A DNA stretch of 10,746 bases, taken from assembly GCA_028700795.1 (NCBI GenBank), contig JAQVRY010000028.1, positions 6,207-16,952 on the forward strand, written 5' to 3'. This document shows, piece by piece, positions 1-6,319 of the stretch. How positions within the stretch are numbered: the stretch's first letter is position 1; the number at the start of each line of letters is the position of its first letter. The position numbers and the translations under genes are program-made. Under the pieces are notes generated by a model. The model saw only the letters and a list, made by a program, of their open reading frames with translations, ran no database searches and was not told where the DNA came from. The stretch comes from Tissierellia bacterium. Its GTDB lineage: Bacteria > Bacillota > Clostridia > Tissierellales > Sedimentibacteraceae.

Positions 1-29
1 AAGCTTTTATTTTAATAGAATAAAATAAC

Positions 30-58
30 TTGAAGAAATAAAATTATAATTGTATAAT
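30..58 (+). promoter_or_regulatory. Candidate sigma-A promoter for the yqhQ-prmC operon
   Basis: TTGAAG at 30-35 and a perfect TATAAT at 53-58 are separated by 17 bp, which fits a vegetative promoter with transcription starting near 65. The -35 box matches the consensus at only four of six positions. A second TATAAT lies at 155-160, but no good -35 box stands before it. The rest of 1-293 is AT-rich with no supportable gene. A small hairpin (ATTTC 240-244, GAAAT 249-253) lies about 40 nt before the first start codon, and its role is unknown. In such AT-rich DNA, TATAAT matches are common by chance, so this call rests mainly on the spacing. Confidence 0.45.
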
Positions 59-293
59 AGCATGAATGTGAAAGTTTAAATTTTTATTAATAGGCACATG
101 AAACAAAAATCATAAATCTATTACAATTTCTACAACTTACGGAAGAATTATTTGTATAATGTAAAAAATGCATGTTAATTAATTGTGAAAATGGCATGAT
201 AAAAAGGAATGGATAATAAACGATAAAACAATTTTCTACATTTCTCGGGAAATAATCCTAAAATGTGAGTTGATTTTATAAAAAGGGGACGAA

Positions 294-1238
294 ATGAGCG
301 ATATAGTGTTGAAAGAAGTAAAAAAGACAAGTATAGGCGGTCAGGCACTTATAGAAGGAATCATGATGAAGGGACCTTCAAAAACAGCAACAGCTGTAAG
401 AAAACCTGACGGAGAAATAGAAATAAGAGAAAGCAATATAAACCCGATTTTTAAACATAAATTTTTTAAATTACCAATAATAAGAGGAAGTTTTGTGCTT
501 ATAGATGCACTGGTAAGCGGTGTTAAGGAATTAATGTATTCAGCAGAATTCTATGGTGAAGATTTTGAAGAAGATGCTGTTGACAAGTTTTTGAAGAAGG
601 TTTTTAAGGAAAAGGCAGACACGGCAATTATTTATGCTTCAGTAATAATAGCTTTAGTCTTTTCGGTTGTAATATTTATATTAGGACCGACTTTTTTGAC
701 GAACTTGTTAAAAAATCTTATTAAGAGTTCACTTCTTCTTAACTTAGTGGAAGGTATTATAAGAGTTTTGTTGTTTGTAGGATATGTCTATATGGTTTCT
801 AAACTTGAAGATATAAAAAGGGTATTTATGTATCACGGGGCTGAACATAAAACCATATACTGCTATGAATACGGGGAAGAGTTAACGGTTGAAAATGTTC
901 GTAAATACTCAACACTTCATCCTCGCTGCGGAACAAGTTTTTTGATTAATGTATTGCTGATAAGCATTATTGTATTTTCTTTTTTCGGATGGCCTAATCC
1001 ATTTGTTAGACTTGTGATAAGACTTGCAATGCTTCCGGTTATTGCAGGGCTTTCCTATGAATTAAACAGATATGTGGGAAGAAGCTCAAGTGATAGCATT
1101 TTTACAAAAATAATTACTTATCCGGGATTTTTGATTCAGAAGATTACCACCAAAGAGCCTGATGATAAAATGATGGAAGTTGCAATAGCAGCAATGAATA
1201 AAGTGATTCCCCAAGGTGGAGAAGATGATAGATGGTAA
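294..1238 (+). CDS. yqhQ: DUF1385 family membrane protein (YqhQ-like)
   Basis: This 314-residue protein belongs to DUF1385, a family of unknown biochemical function commonly found beside prmC and prfA in Bacillota. The N-terminal soluble part carries the family-type opening IGGQALIEGIMMKGP (residues 14-28). About four hydrophobic segments follow, near residues 111-133, 150-168, 214-232 and 239-257, so it should sit in the cytoplasmic membrane. Two polar blocks between them stand out: HGAEHKTIYCYE (181-192) and LHPRCGTSF (209-217). Their His, Glu and Cys residues look like conserved functional or metal-binding positions, but that is inference. The start is supported by AAGGGGAC at 282-289. The last 7 bases overlap the start of prmC, implying translational coupling. 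The family call is firm; no function can be assigned. Confidence 0.9.
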   Translation: MSDIVLKEVKKTSIGGQALIEGIMMKGPSKTATAVRKPDGEIEIRESNINPIFKHKFFKLPIIRGSFVLIDALVSGVKELMYSAEFYGEDFEEDAVDKFLKKVFKEKADTAIIYASVIIALVFSVVIFILGPTFLTNLLKNLIKSSLLLNLVEGIIRVLLFVGYVYMVSKLEDIKRVFMYHGAEHKTIYCYEYGEELTVENVRKYSTLHPRCGTSFLINVLLISIIVFSFFGWPNPFVRLVIRLAMLPVIAGLSYELNRYVGRSSSDSIFTKIITYPGFLIQKITTKEPDDKMMEVAIAAMNKVIPQGGEDDRW

Positions 1239-2086
1239 CAATCGAAAAATTGTTAAAAGATGGTATTGATATAATAAAACAAAGGGAATTTAATTCTCCC
1301 AAGCTTGATGTTGAGCTTATTTTATGTTATCTTTTACAAAAAGACAGGATTTATCTTCACCTTAACAAAAAGGCAGAAGTCAGCCAAGACATTGAAGATA
1401 AGTTTTATATATTAGCTGCAAAGCGAAATGAAGGCTACCCTCTGCAATATATAACCAATTCACAGGAATTTATGGGCTTGGACTTTTATTTGCAGGAAGG
1501 TGTTTTGATACCGAGACCTGATACTGAAACATTAGTTGAAACAGTAATAAATATGGTAAAAGAAAAGTATAATAATCAAAAGATTAAAATACTTGATTTG
1601 GGAACAGGCAGTGGAGCCATTGCAATAAGCCTTGCATATTATTTAAAAAACGCATTTGTTACCGCAATAGATATAAGCGATATTGCTGTTGAAACAACAA
1701 ATATTAATATAAAAAAATACAATCTTAATAATATAAATGTTATGAAAGCAGACATTTTTGATTATATAACCAATGAAAAATTTCATATTGTTGTTTCAAA
1801 TCCTCCATATATAGAAAGAGATTCGATTGATGCTCTTCAGAAAGAGGTTTCCGTTTATGAGCCAAAGTTAGCTTTGGATGGAGGATTGGACGGTTTGGAA
1901 TATTACAGACGTATTGTGAGAGTATTTGCAGAACTACATGAAAAGAACGGAGCTTTAGGTGTGGAAATAGGATGTGGGCAAAAAAAATTAGTTGAAGAAA
2001 TTTTCATGAATTCAAAATTGTTTAAAGAGCTAAAAACATATCAAGACCTATCCGGGAAGGATAGAGTTATATGCGGATTCTTGTAG
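1232..2086 (+). CDS. prmC: Peptide chain release factor N5-glutamine methyltransferase PrmC (HemK)
   Basis: PrmC uses S-adenosylmethionine to methylate the glutamine of the GGQ motif in release factors RF1 and RF2, which raises peptide-release efficiency. The 284-residue length is normal for the family. An N-terminal helical substrate-binding domain spans roughly residues 1-95. A Rossmann methyltransferase domain follows, with the SAM-binding glycine motif GTGSG at 124-128 and the diagnostic NPPY catalytic tetrapeptide at 190-193, which grips the target glutamine. The start overlaps the end of yqhQ by 7 bases and is preceded by AAGGTGGAG (1213-1221). Its substrate, release factor 1, is encoded by the next gene, a common and functionally sensible pairing. 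I see no defects. Confidence 0.96.
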   Translation: MVTIEKLLKDGIDIIKQREFNSPKLDVELILCYLLQKDRIYLHLNKKAEVSQDIEDKFYILAAKRNEGYPLQYITNSQEFMGLDFYLQEGVLIPRPDTETLVETVINMVKEKYNNQKIKILDLGTGSGAIAISLAYYLKNAFVTAIDISDIAVETTNINIKKYNLNNINVMKADIFDYITNEKFHIVVSNPPYIERDSIDALQKEVSVYEPKLALDGGLDGLEYYRRIVRVFAELHEKNGALGVEIGCGQKKLVEEIFMNSKLFKELKTYQDLSGKDRVICGFL

Positions 2087-2099
2087 CTGTGTTCGGCTT

Positions 2100-2171
2100 G
2101 TCATCCTGAGTGCAAGCGAAGGATCTCATAAAAATACTATGTCATTCTTCGGGCAAAGCCCTCAGAATGAC
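2100..2171. repeat. Pair of opposed hairpin repeats between prmC and prfA
   Basis: Two related units face each other. The left unit (2100-2127, starting GTCATCCTGAG) can fold with an ATCCT/AGGAT stem around a GA/GA internal loop and a small cap whose loop reads GCAA. The right unit (2141-2171) is an inverted relative. It is a clean hairpin with GTCATTCT (2141-2148) pairing with AGAATGAC (2164-2171), a TC/TC internal loop, then GGGC/GCCC around AAA. On the opposite strand the TC/TC loop reads GA/GA. No T-run follows, so this is not a classic terminator. It belongs to the same family as the array at 9243-9405. It begins 13 nt after the prmC stop and ends 44 nt before the prfA start. Confidence 0.8.
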
Positions 2172-2215
2172 AAAGAATCATATTTCGGATTCAGAGAGAG
2201 GAATGAAAAATAAAA

Positions 2216-3283
2216 ATGTTAGAAAAATTAGAAGCATTAAAAGATAAATATATGGAATTAAGCGAGAAACTGTCTGATCCTGACACCTTAAGCGATTCAC
2301 AGAAGCTGCAAAAGCTTATGAAAGAACAGGCACAACTTGAACCTGTTGTGCTTAAATATAATGAGTATATGGTAGTAAAAAACCAACTTGAAGAATCCAA
2401 GGAAATGCTGAAGGAAAAATTAGATGATGACTTTAAGGAAATGGTGAAGGAAGAAATTAAGGAACTATCTTCTAAAGAAGAAGAGCTGGGAAATGACATA
2501 AAAGTGTTGCTTTTGCCGACGGATCCAAACGATGATAAGGATGTAATTGTGGAAATAAGAGCAGGAGTGGGTGGTGATGAAGCCGGATTATTTGCAGGTG
2601 ATTTACTTCGCATGTATTTGAGATATGCTGAAAGAAAAGGATGGAAAACTGAATTTATTTCAGTAAATGACCAAGGAATAGGTGGTTACAAGGAAGTAAT
2701 TTTCTCTATTAAAGGAAAGGGTGCATACTCAAAACTTAAATATGAAAGCGGTGTTCACAGGGTACAGAGAGTTCCGGACACAGAATCCAGCGGCAGAATT
2801 CACACTTCATCGGCAACCGTGGCAGTGCTGCCGGAAGCAGATGATATTGATATAGAAATAAATCAAAATGATGTAAAGGTTGATGTTTTTCGCTCTTCAG
2901 GAAATGGAGGACAGTCCGTAAATACAACTGACTCTGCGGTAAGACTTACACATATACCGACCGGTATTGTTATTTCATGCCAAGATGAAAAATCTCAGCT
3001 TAAAAATAAGGATAAAGCTTTTAAGGTTTTAAAGGCGAGACTTTATGATAAATACCTGCAAGAGCAAAATGATGAAGTGGCTCAATCAAGAAAAAGTCAG
3101 GTAGGCTCTGGAGACAGAAGCGAAAGAATTAGAACTTATAACTTCCCTCAAAGCAGGGTGAGCGACCACAGGATAGGTCTTACTTTGTATAAGCTTGATG
3201 CATTTCTTGACGGAGATATAACCGAAATGCTTGAAGCTTTAGTTACAAACGACCAAGCGGAGAAACTTAAAAATGAGAATTGA
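2216..3283 (+). CDS. prfA: Peptide chain release factor 1 (RF1)
   Basis: RF1 recognises UAA and UAG stop codons in the ribosomal A site and triggers hydrolysis of the peptidyl-tRNA. The 355-residue length is typical. An N-terminal helical domain spans about residues 1-97. The codon-recognition tripeptide region reads PDT at 187-189, matching the PxT signature of RF1 rather than the SPF of RF2. The universal GGQ motif is at 231-233, and Q233 is the residue PrmC would methylate. The downstream block ERIRTYNFPQSRVSDHRI is characteristic of RF1. The start agrees with the usual MLxxL opening and follows AGAGAGAGGA (2193-2202) at a somewhat long spacing. The last 11 bases overlap rqcP. Confidence 0.97.
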   Translation: MLEKLEALKDKYMELSEKLSDPDTLSDSQKLQKLMKEQAQLEPVVLKYNEYMVVKNQLEESKEMLKEKLDDDFKEMVKEEIKELSSKEEELGNDIKVLLLPTDPNDDKDVIVEIRAGVGGDEAGLFAGDLLRMYLRYAERKGWKTEFISVNDQGIGGYKEVIFSIKGKGAYSKLKYESGVHRVQRVPDTESSGRIHTSSATVAVLPEADDIDIEINQNDVKVDVFRSSGNGGQSVNTTDSAVRLTHIPTGIVISCQDEKSQLKNKDKAFKVLKARLYDKYLQEQNDEVAQSRKSQVGSGDRSERIRTYNFPQSRVSDHRIGLTLYKLDAFLDGDITEMLEALVTNDQAEKLKNEN

Positions 3284-3518
3284 CAAATTTCTAAAAAACG
3301 CACGCATAATTAAAAGAAGAACCGTTGCCAAAGAGGCATGCGAACAAGGAAGAGTTCTTATTAATGGTAAGACGGCTAAACCCGGCACGGAAGTTGAAAT
3401 CGGTGATGAAATAGATATTATTTTTGGTGCAAAGCCGATGAAAATAAAAGCAGAAAAACTATTGGAACACACAGTCAAAGACGAATACAAGGAAATGTAC
3501 AGCATAATAGATGTTTAG
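3273..3518 (+). CDS. rqcP: S4-domain RNA-binding protein, RqcP-like (YabO)
   Basis: This is an 81-residue single S4-domain protein. The opening MRIDKFLKNARIIKRRTVAK, then CEQGRVLINGK and an acidic GDEIDIIFG segment, match the RqcP/YabO type of Bacillota. RqcP binds stalled 50S subunits carrying peptidyl-tRNA and works with RqcH to add C-terminal alanine tails to incomplete chains. In Bacillus subtilis the gene is in the yabM-yabQ cluster and elsewhere often sits beside hup; here it directly follows prfA and starts inside it with an 11-base overlap. GGAG at 3259-3262 serves as ribosome binding site. No yabP or yabQ follows. The S4 domain is certain; the RqcP assignment over other small S4 proteins rests on the N-terminal match and length. 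Confidence 0.82.
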   Translation: MRIDKFLKNARIIKRRTVAKEACEQGRVLINGKTAKPGTEVEIGDEIDIIFGAKPMKIKAEKLLEHTVKDEYKEMYSIIDV

Positions 3519-3534
3519 AATTTAATTTAGGGGG

Positions 3535-3583
3535 TATGATTTAATAGTAGGTATCAGATATCAAGGAGAAGCTGCACTTCTCT
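3535..3583 (+). promoter_or_regulatory. Rubrerythrin leader with weak -10 box and small hairpin
   Basis: The 97-nt gap before rubrerythrin contains TATGAT at 3535-3540, a fair -10 box without a convincing -35. It also contains a perfect 6-bp hairpin, GAGAAG (3566-3571) with CTTCTC (3577-3582) around a 5-nt loop, not followed by a T-run. An AT palindrome (ATAAATTTAT, 3590-3599) lies just before the ribosome binding site. Rubrerythrin genes are often controlled by PerR or Fur-type repressors, but I see no full PerR box, so an operator call is not justified. The sequence supports a leader with possible structure, no more. Confidence 0.3.
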
Positions 3584-3615
3584 CATAAGATAAATTTATA
3601 TTTAGAGGTGGTTAC

Positions 3616-4152
3616 ATGGAATTAAAAGGAAGCAAAACAGAACAAAATTTGATGACGGCATTTGCAGGCGAAGCTCAGGCTAATGTTAAGTACACATATT
3701 ACCAAAGCCAAGCAAAAAAAGACGGTTATGTTCAAATCAGCAAATACTTTGAAGAAACAGCAAGAAACGAAAAAGAGCATGCTAAACTATGGTTCAAACT
3801 TCTTCATGACGGAATAGCTCACACAACCGTAAACTTACAGGATGCAGCCGATGGCGAACATTACGAATGGACAGAAATGTATGCAGAATTTGCAAAAGTG
3901 GCAAAAGAAGAAGGATTCAACAAAATAGCTTACTTATTTGAAGGTGTTGCAGAAATAGAAAAGAATCACGAAGAAAGATACTTAGCTTTGTTGAATAATA
4001 TTGAATCAGCCAAAGTATTCAAAAGAGAAGGGGAAGTTGTTTGGCAGTGTGATAACTGTGGTCACATCCACGTTGGTGCTGAAGCCCCTAAGGTATGCCC
4101 TGTATGCGATCATCCTCAGGCGCATTTCCAAATATATACTAAGCCATATTAA
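3616..4152 (+). CDS. rbr: Rubrerythrin
   Basis: Rubrerythrin is a cytoplasmic non-heme iron peroxidase of anaerobes that reduces hydrogen peroxide using electrons delivered through rubredoxin. The 178-residue protein has an N-terminal ferritin-like four-helix domain (about residues 1-135) with di-iron ligands visible as E19 and the ExxH motifs E52-H55 and E115-H118. A C-terminal rubredoxin-like domain carries an iron-binding pair of CxxC motifs, C145/C148 and C161/C164, in the order typical of classical rubrerythrin (not the reversed form). The start follows a strong AGAGGTGG (3604-3611). The gene stands alone between a leader gap and an intrinsic terminator, so it is probably transcribed as its own unit with possible read-through from rqcP. 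It supports an anaerobic or microaerophilic lifestyle. Confidence 0.97.
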   Translation: MELKGSKTEQNLMTAFAGEAQANVKYTYYQSQAKKDGYVQISKYFEETARNEKEHAKLWFKLLHDGIAHTTVNLQDAADGEHYEWTEMYAEFAKVAKEEGFNKIAYLFEGVAEIEKNHEERYLALLNNIESAKVFKREGEVVWQCDNCGHIHVGAEAPKVCPVCDHPQAHFQIYTKPY

Positions 4153-4156
4153 AGTT

Positions 4157-4187
4157 AAAAAAATTGCCTTAACGGCAATTTTTTTTT
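4157..4187 (+). terminator. Intrinsic terminator after rubrerythrin
   Basis: A-rich sequence then TTGCC (4164-4168) pairs with GGCAA (4174-4178) around the loop TTAAC. The stem is extended by A residues (4157-4163) pairing with the T-run (4179-4185). It starts 4 nt after the rubrerythrin stop codon. Because the flanking A- and T-runs pair, it could also act on the opposite strand, but no convergent gene exists here. This is the clearest terminator in the window. Confidence 0.92.
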
Positions 4188-4239
4188 GCTTAAAAGATGT
4201 TTAGAACAAGCATTAAGGAGCATATACTAAAAATATATC

Positions 4240-4268
4240 TTTAAAAAATATCAATTAAATGTTAGAAT
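4240..4268 (+). promoter_or_regulatory. Candidate promoter for the murB operon
   Basis: TTTAAA (4240-4245) and TAGAAT (4263-4268) are 17 bp apart, upstream of murB and downstream of a strong terminator, where a new promoter is expected. The -10 box matches five of six consensus positions and the -35 four of six. Transcription would start near 4275, giving a leader of about 25 nt with the ribosome binding site GGGAAAGGG at 4282-4290. The region is very AT-rich, so chance matches are likely; location is the main support. Confidence 0.45.
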
Positions 4269-4298
4269 ATACATAGTTGATAGGGAAAGGGTGAAATA

Positions 4299-5225
4299 AT
4301 GGAATATCAATTGCAAATCAACCGCATGATGGAAGAATTGACAAAAAGTTTTAAAGGAACGTTGCTGAAAGATGAGCCGTTAAAAAACCATACTTATTTT
4401 AAAATTGGAGGTCCTGCAAGCCTATTTGCAGTGCCTGAAGACACAGAAGATTTAAAAACAGTTTTAAAGCTGATAAAGAAATATGAAATAGATTATTTTA
4501 TTATAGGAAATGGAACAAATCTATTAGTTTCGGATGAAGGATTTAAAGGAATAATAGTGAAAATAGGGGAAAAATTCAATAAGCTTAATCGTGACGGAAA
4601 TAAGGTGACAGCAGGAGCAGGAATACTTTTGTCCTCCTTGGCAAAGTATATTGCAAAGGAAAGCTTAGCTGGTTTTGAATTTGCCAGTGGAATACCCGGA
4701 TATTTGGGAGGAGCAGTTCCCATAAATGCAGGAGCCTATGGCGGCGAAATGAAGGATATAGTAACAAAGGTAAAATGCATGGATATGGACGGGAAAATTC
4801 ACGAATTTTCCAATAAAGAAATGAAATTTGCGTACAGACATTCAAAGCTGACAGATTCTGAGTACGTTGTTCTTGAAGCAGAGTTAGAATTAATTCCCGG
4901 AGTTGTTGAAGATATAATGGAGAAAATAAAGGAGCTTAATGAAAAAAGAACTTCGAAGCAGCCTTTGAATTTACCCAGTGCCGGAAGCACATTCAAGAGA
5001 CCTTCAAATGGATATGCTTCCAAATTAATAGAAGATGCAGGGCTTAAAGGGCTCAAATACAGAGGAGCAATGGTTTCCGACAAGCACAGCGGTTTCATTG
5101 TAAGCCACGATAATGCAAACTGCGAAGATGTTTTGGAGCTTATGCGAATAGTAATAAGCGCTGTATATGACAAATATGGAATAAAATTAGAACCGGAAAT
5201 AAAAATAGTAGGAACGAAGCTGTAG
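4299..5225 (+). CDS. murB: UDP-N-acetylenolpyruvoylglucosamine reductase MurB
   Basis: MurB is a FAD enzyme that uses NADPH to reduce UDP-GlcNAc-enolpyruvate to UDP-MurNAc, the second committed step of peptidoglycan precursor synthesis in the cytoplasm. The 308-residue protein has the FAD-binding motif GNGTNLL at 70-76, the segment GIPGYLGGAVPINAGAYGGE in the FAD domain, the substrate-binding arginine in AYRHS (R180), the proton-donor serine in PSAGSTF (S230) and the conserved C-terminal glutamate in EPEIKIVG (E300). The length and the YRGAMVSDKHSGFIVS segment fit the shorter type II MurB of Gram-positive bacteria. It leads a block with PHP, rapZ and yvcK, an arrangement common in Clostridia. 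Its TAG stop codon takes its final G from the first base of the downstream 117-bp repeat. Confidence 0.97.
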   Translation: MEYQLQINRMMEELTKSFKGTLLKDEPLKNHTYFKIGGPASLFAVPEDTEDLKTVLKLIKKYEIDYFIIGNGTNLLVSDEGFKGIIVKIGEKFNKLNRDGNKVTAGAGILLSSLAKYIAKESLAGFEFASGIPGYLGGAVPINAGAYGGEMKDIVTKVKCMDMDGKIHEFSNKEMKFAYRHSKLTDSEYVVLEAELELIPGVVEDIMEKIKELNEKRTSKQPLNLPSAGSTFKRPSNGYASKLIEDAGLKGLKYRGAMVSDKHSGFIVSHDNANCEDVLELMRIVISAVYDKYGIKLEPEIKIVGTKL

Positions 5226-5476
5226 ATGCCCTAACCCCATTTTTCAGAGTGTTTGTTCTGAAAAATGGATGGTAGGTCATTCGCAACGAAATCCCAATTT
5301 ATGCGACGAAGGAGCAAATAAATTGGTGATTGAGACTGCGCGATGCCCTAACCCCATTTTTCAGAGTGTTTGTTCTGAAAAATGGATGGTAGGTCATTCG
5401 CAACGAAATCCCAATTTATGCGACGAAGGAGCAAATAAATTGGTGATTGAGACTGCGCGATGCCCTAACCTCATTT
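5225..5476. repeat. 117-bp tandem repeat, two full copies plus a partial third, each forming two hairpins
   Basis: Copies at 5225-5341 and 5342-5458 appear identical on reading, and a partial third start (5459-5476) has one mismatch. Each unit holds two stem-loops. In copy 1, hairpin A has a perfect 12-bp stem, CCATTTTTCAGA (5237-5248) with TCTGAAAAATGG (5257-5268). It is extended by broken outer pairing between 5226-5236 and 5271-5280. Hairpin B has a 9-bp stem, CCAATTTAT (5294-5302) with ATAAATTGG (5318-5326), and further ATC/GAT pairing outside. The period is a multiple of three, so an open reading frame of 83 codons (5269-5520) crosses the array. It has no ribosome binding site, overlaps the PHP start and is judged an artefact. 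The unit resembles a non-coding palindromic repeat or MITE-like element. Confidence 0.9.
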
Positions 5477-5516
5477 ACATTGACATATCAAAAGAAAGTG
5501 GATTAAGTAAGGGAAG

Positions 5517-6254
5517 ATGAAATTAAAAGCGGATTATCACATACACTCAACATATTCAAAAAATAGACACGGTAAGTCATCAATTGAAGAAATAGCAGAA
5601 AGAGCCTATGAGTTGGGACTGGAGGAAATAGCAATCACTGACCATGGTCCTGCTCACTATTTGTTTGGCATAAAAAGAAACTTAATAAGTGAAGCCAAAA
5701 ATATTGTAGTTGAAACGAGAAAAAAATACCCGAATCTGAAAATATTATACGGAGTAGAAGCTAATATATTAGATTATAAGGGAACTACAGACATTGACAA
5801 TGAAATATTGAAGCATTGTGATATAATTTTATGTGGCTTTCACTTGGCAGCTTTATTTTCAACGTCAAATGACTTCTGGAATTTTATAGTTAAAAATAAA
5901 TTTGCTAAAAATAATAAAAACCTTTACGATGAAATGGTTGAAAAAAACACTCAGGCAATTATAAATGCCATGAATAAATATAAGATTGACATTTTAACAC
6001 ATCCGGGAGACAAAATACCGGTTAATATCGATAAGATTGCGCAAGCTGCAGAAAAAACAAATACTATGCTTGAAATAAACAACAGTCATGGACACTTAAA
6101 CAAAGATGAAATTATAACAGCATCAAAATACAATGTACAATTCGTAATAAACAGCGATTCCCACATTAAAGACAATGTGGGGAGCTGCGACAATGCACTG
6201 AGAGCTACAGAGGAAGCGGGCATTGATTTAAAACGAATAATTAATTTATGTTAG
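5517..6254 (+). CDS. PHP-domain metal-dependent hydrolase (histidinol-phosphatase-like)
   Basis: This 245-residue protein is a stand-alone PHP-domain hydrolase, a fold that uses a cluster of two or three metal ions to cleave phosphate esters. Visible ligand candidates are H8 and H10 (DYHIHS), D42/H43 and H47 (TDHGPAHY), E81 (GVEAN), H109 (CGFHLAA), H162 (THPGD), and D214/H216 (NSDSH), so the active site looks complete. Relatives are annotated as histidinol phosphatase or YcdX-like, but no other his gene is near and the substrate is unknown. Similar PHP genes often lie between murB and rapZ in Clostridia, suggesting a role tied to cell-wall or nucleotide-sugar metabolism (inference). The ribosome binding site is oddly close: AAGGG (5509-5513) leaves only 3 nt before the ATG. 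The MKLKADYHIHS opening nevertheless fits the family and no better start follows. Confidence 0.88.
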   Translation: MKLKADYHIHSTYSKNRHGKSSIEEIAERAYELGLEEIAITDHGPAHYLFGIKRNLISEAKNIVVETRKKYPNLKILYGVEANILDYKGTTDIDNEILKHCDIILCGFHLAALFSTSNDFWNFIVKNKFAKNNKNLYDEMVEKNTQAIINAMNKYKIDILTHPGDKIPVNIDKIAQAAEKTNTMLEINNSHGHLNKDEIITASKYNVQFVINSDSHIKDNVGSCDNALRATEEAGIDLKRIINLC

Positions 6255-6259
6255 AGTTG

Positions 6260-6302
6260 TGCGATGAAAGGATCAAACAAAAATATGCAACGAGACTGTG
6301 TG
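6260..6302 (+). repeat. Probable decayed fragment of the 117-bp repeat
   Basis: The PHP-rapZ gap contains a stretch that aligns to the second half of hairpin B in the 117-bp unit (5302-5342). Two blocks match well, TGCGAYGAA...GGAKCAAA and GAGACTGYGYG, at nearly the same spacing, with a divergent middle. By hand I count about 29 matches over 41 aligned bases with two single-base gaps. The strong AGGAAAG ribosome binding site of rapZ follows directly. The partner arm of the hairpin is missing, so it would be a remnant and not a full copy. Chance similarity in AT-rich DNA cannot be excluded. Confidence 0.45.
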
Positions 6303-6319
6303 AGAGGAAAGTGAAGAAT

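Noticed and set aside
2141..2171. Terminator between prmC and prfA
   Set aside because: The hairpin is strong but no T-run follows, and it belongs to the repeat family; a partial effect on read-through is possible but not shown.
2191..2613. Serine-rich 140-residue minus-strand frame opposite prfA
   Set aside because: It is the complement of the lysine- and glutamate-rich coiled region of a clear prfA gene. No ribosome binding site or family resemblance was seen.
3530..3544. AGGGGG followed by a two-codon frame (ATG ATT TAA), as a possible leader peptide
   Set aside because: The spacing between the G-run and the ATG is about one base, too short for initiation, and no attenuator structure depends on it.
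4001..4204. 67-residue plus-strand frame at the end of rubrerythrin
   Set aside because: It is out of frame within the rubredoxin-like domain and reads through the terminator.
4493..5173. Three minus-strand frames opposite murB
   Set aside because: They mutually overlap, resemble no family and lie opposite a certain gene.
5480..5508. TTGACA at 5480-5485 as a promoter for the PHP gene
   Set aside because: The hexamer at the proper spacing is TTAAGT, a poor -10 box, and transcription would start within a few bases of the ATG.
5269..5520. 83-codon open reading frame across the 117-bp repeat
   Set aside because: It consists of two identical 39-residue repeats made by the DNA repeat, has no ribosome binding site, starts inside a hairpin stem and overlaps the PHP start.
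6248..6319. Upstream in-frame start for rapZ
   Set aside because: It adds 24 residues unlike the family, lacks a ribosome binding site and translates a probable repeat remnant; the ATG at 6320 has a good AGGAAAG before it.
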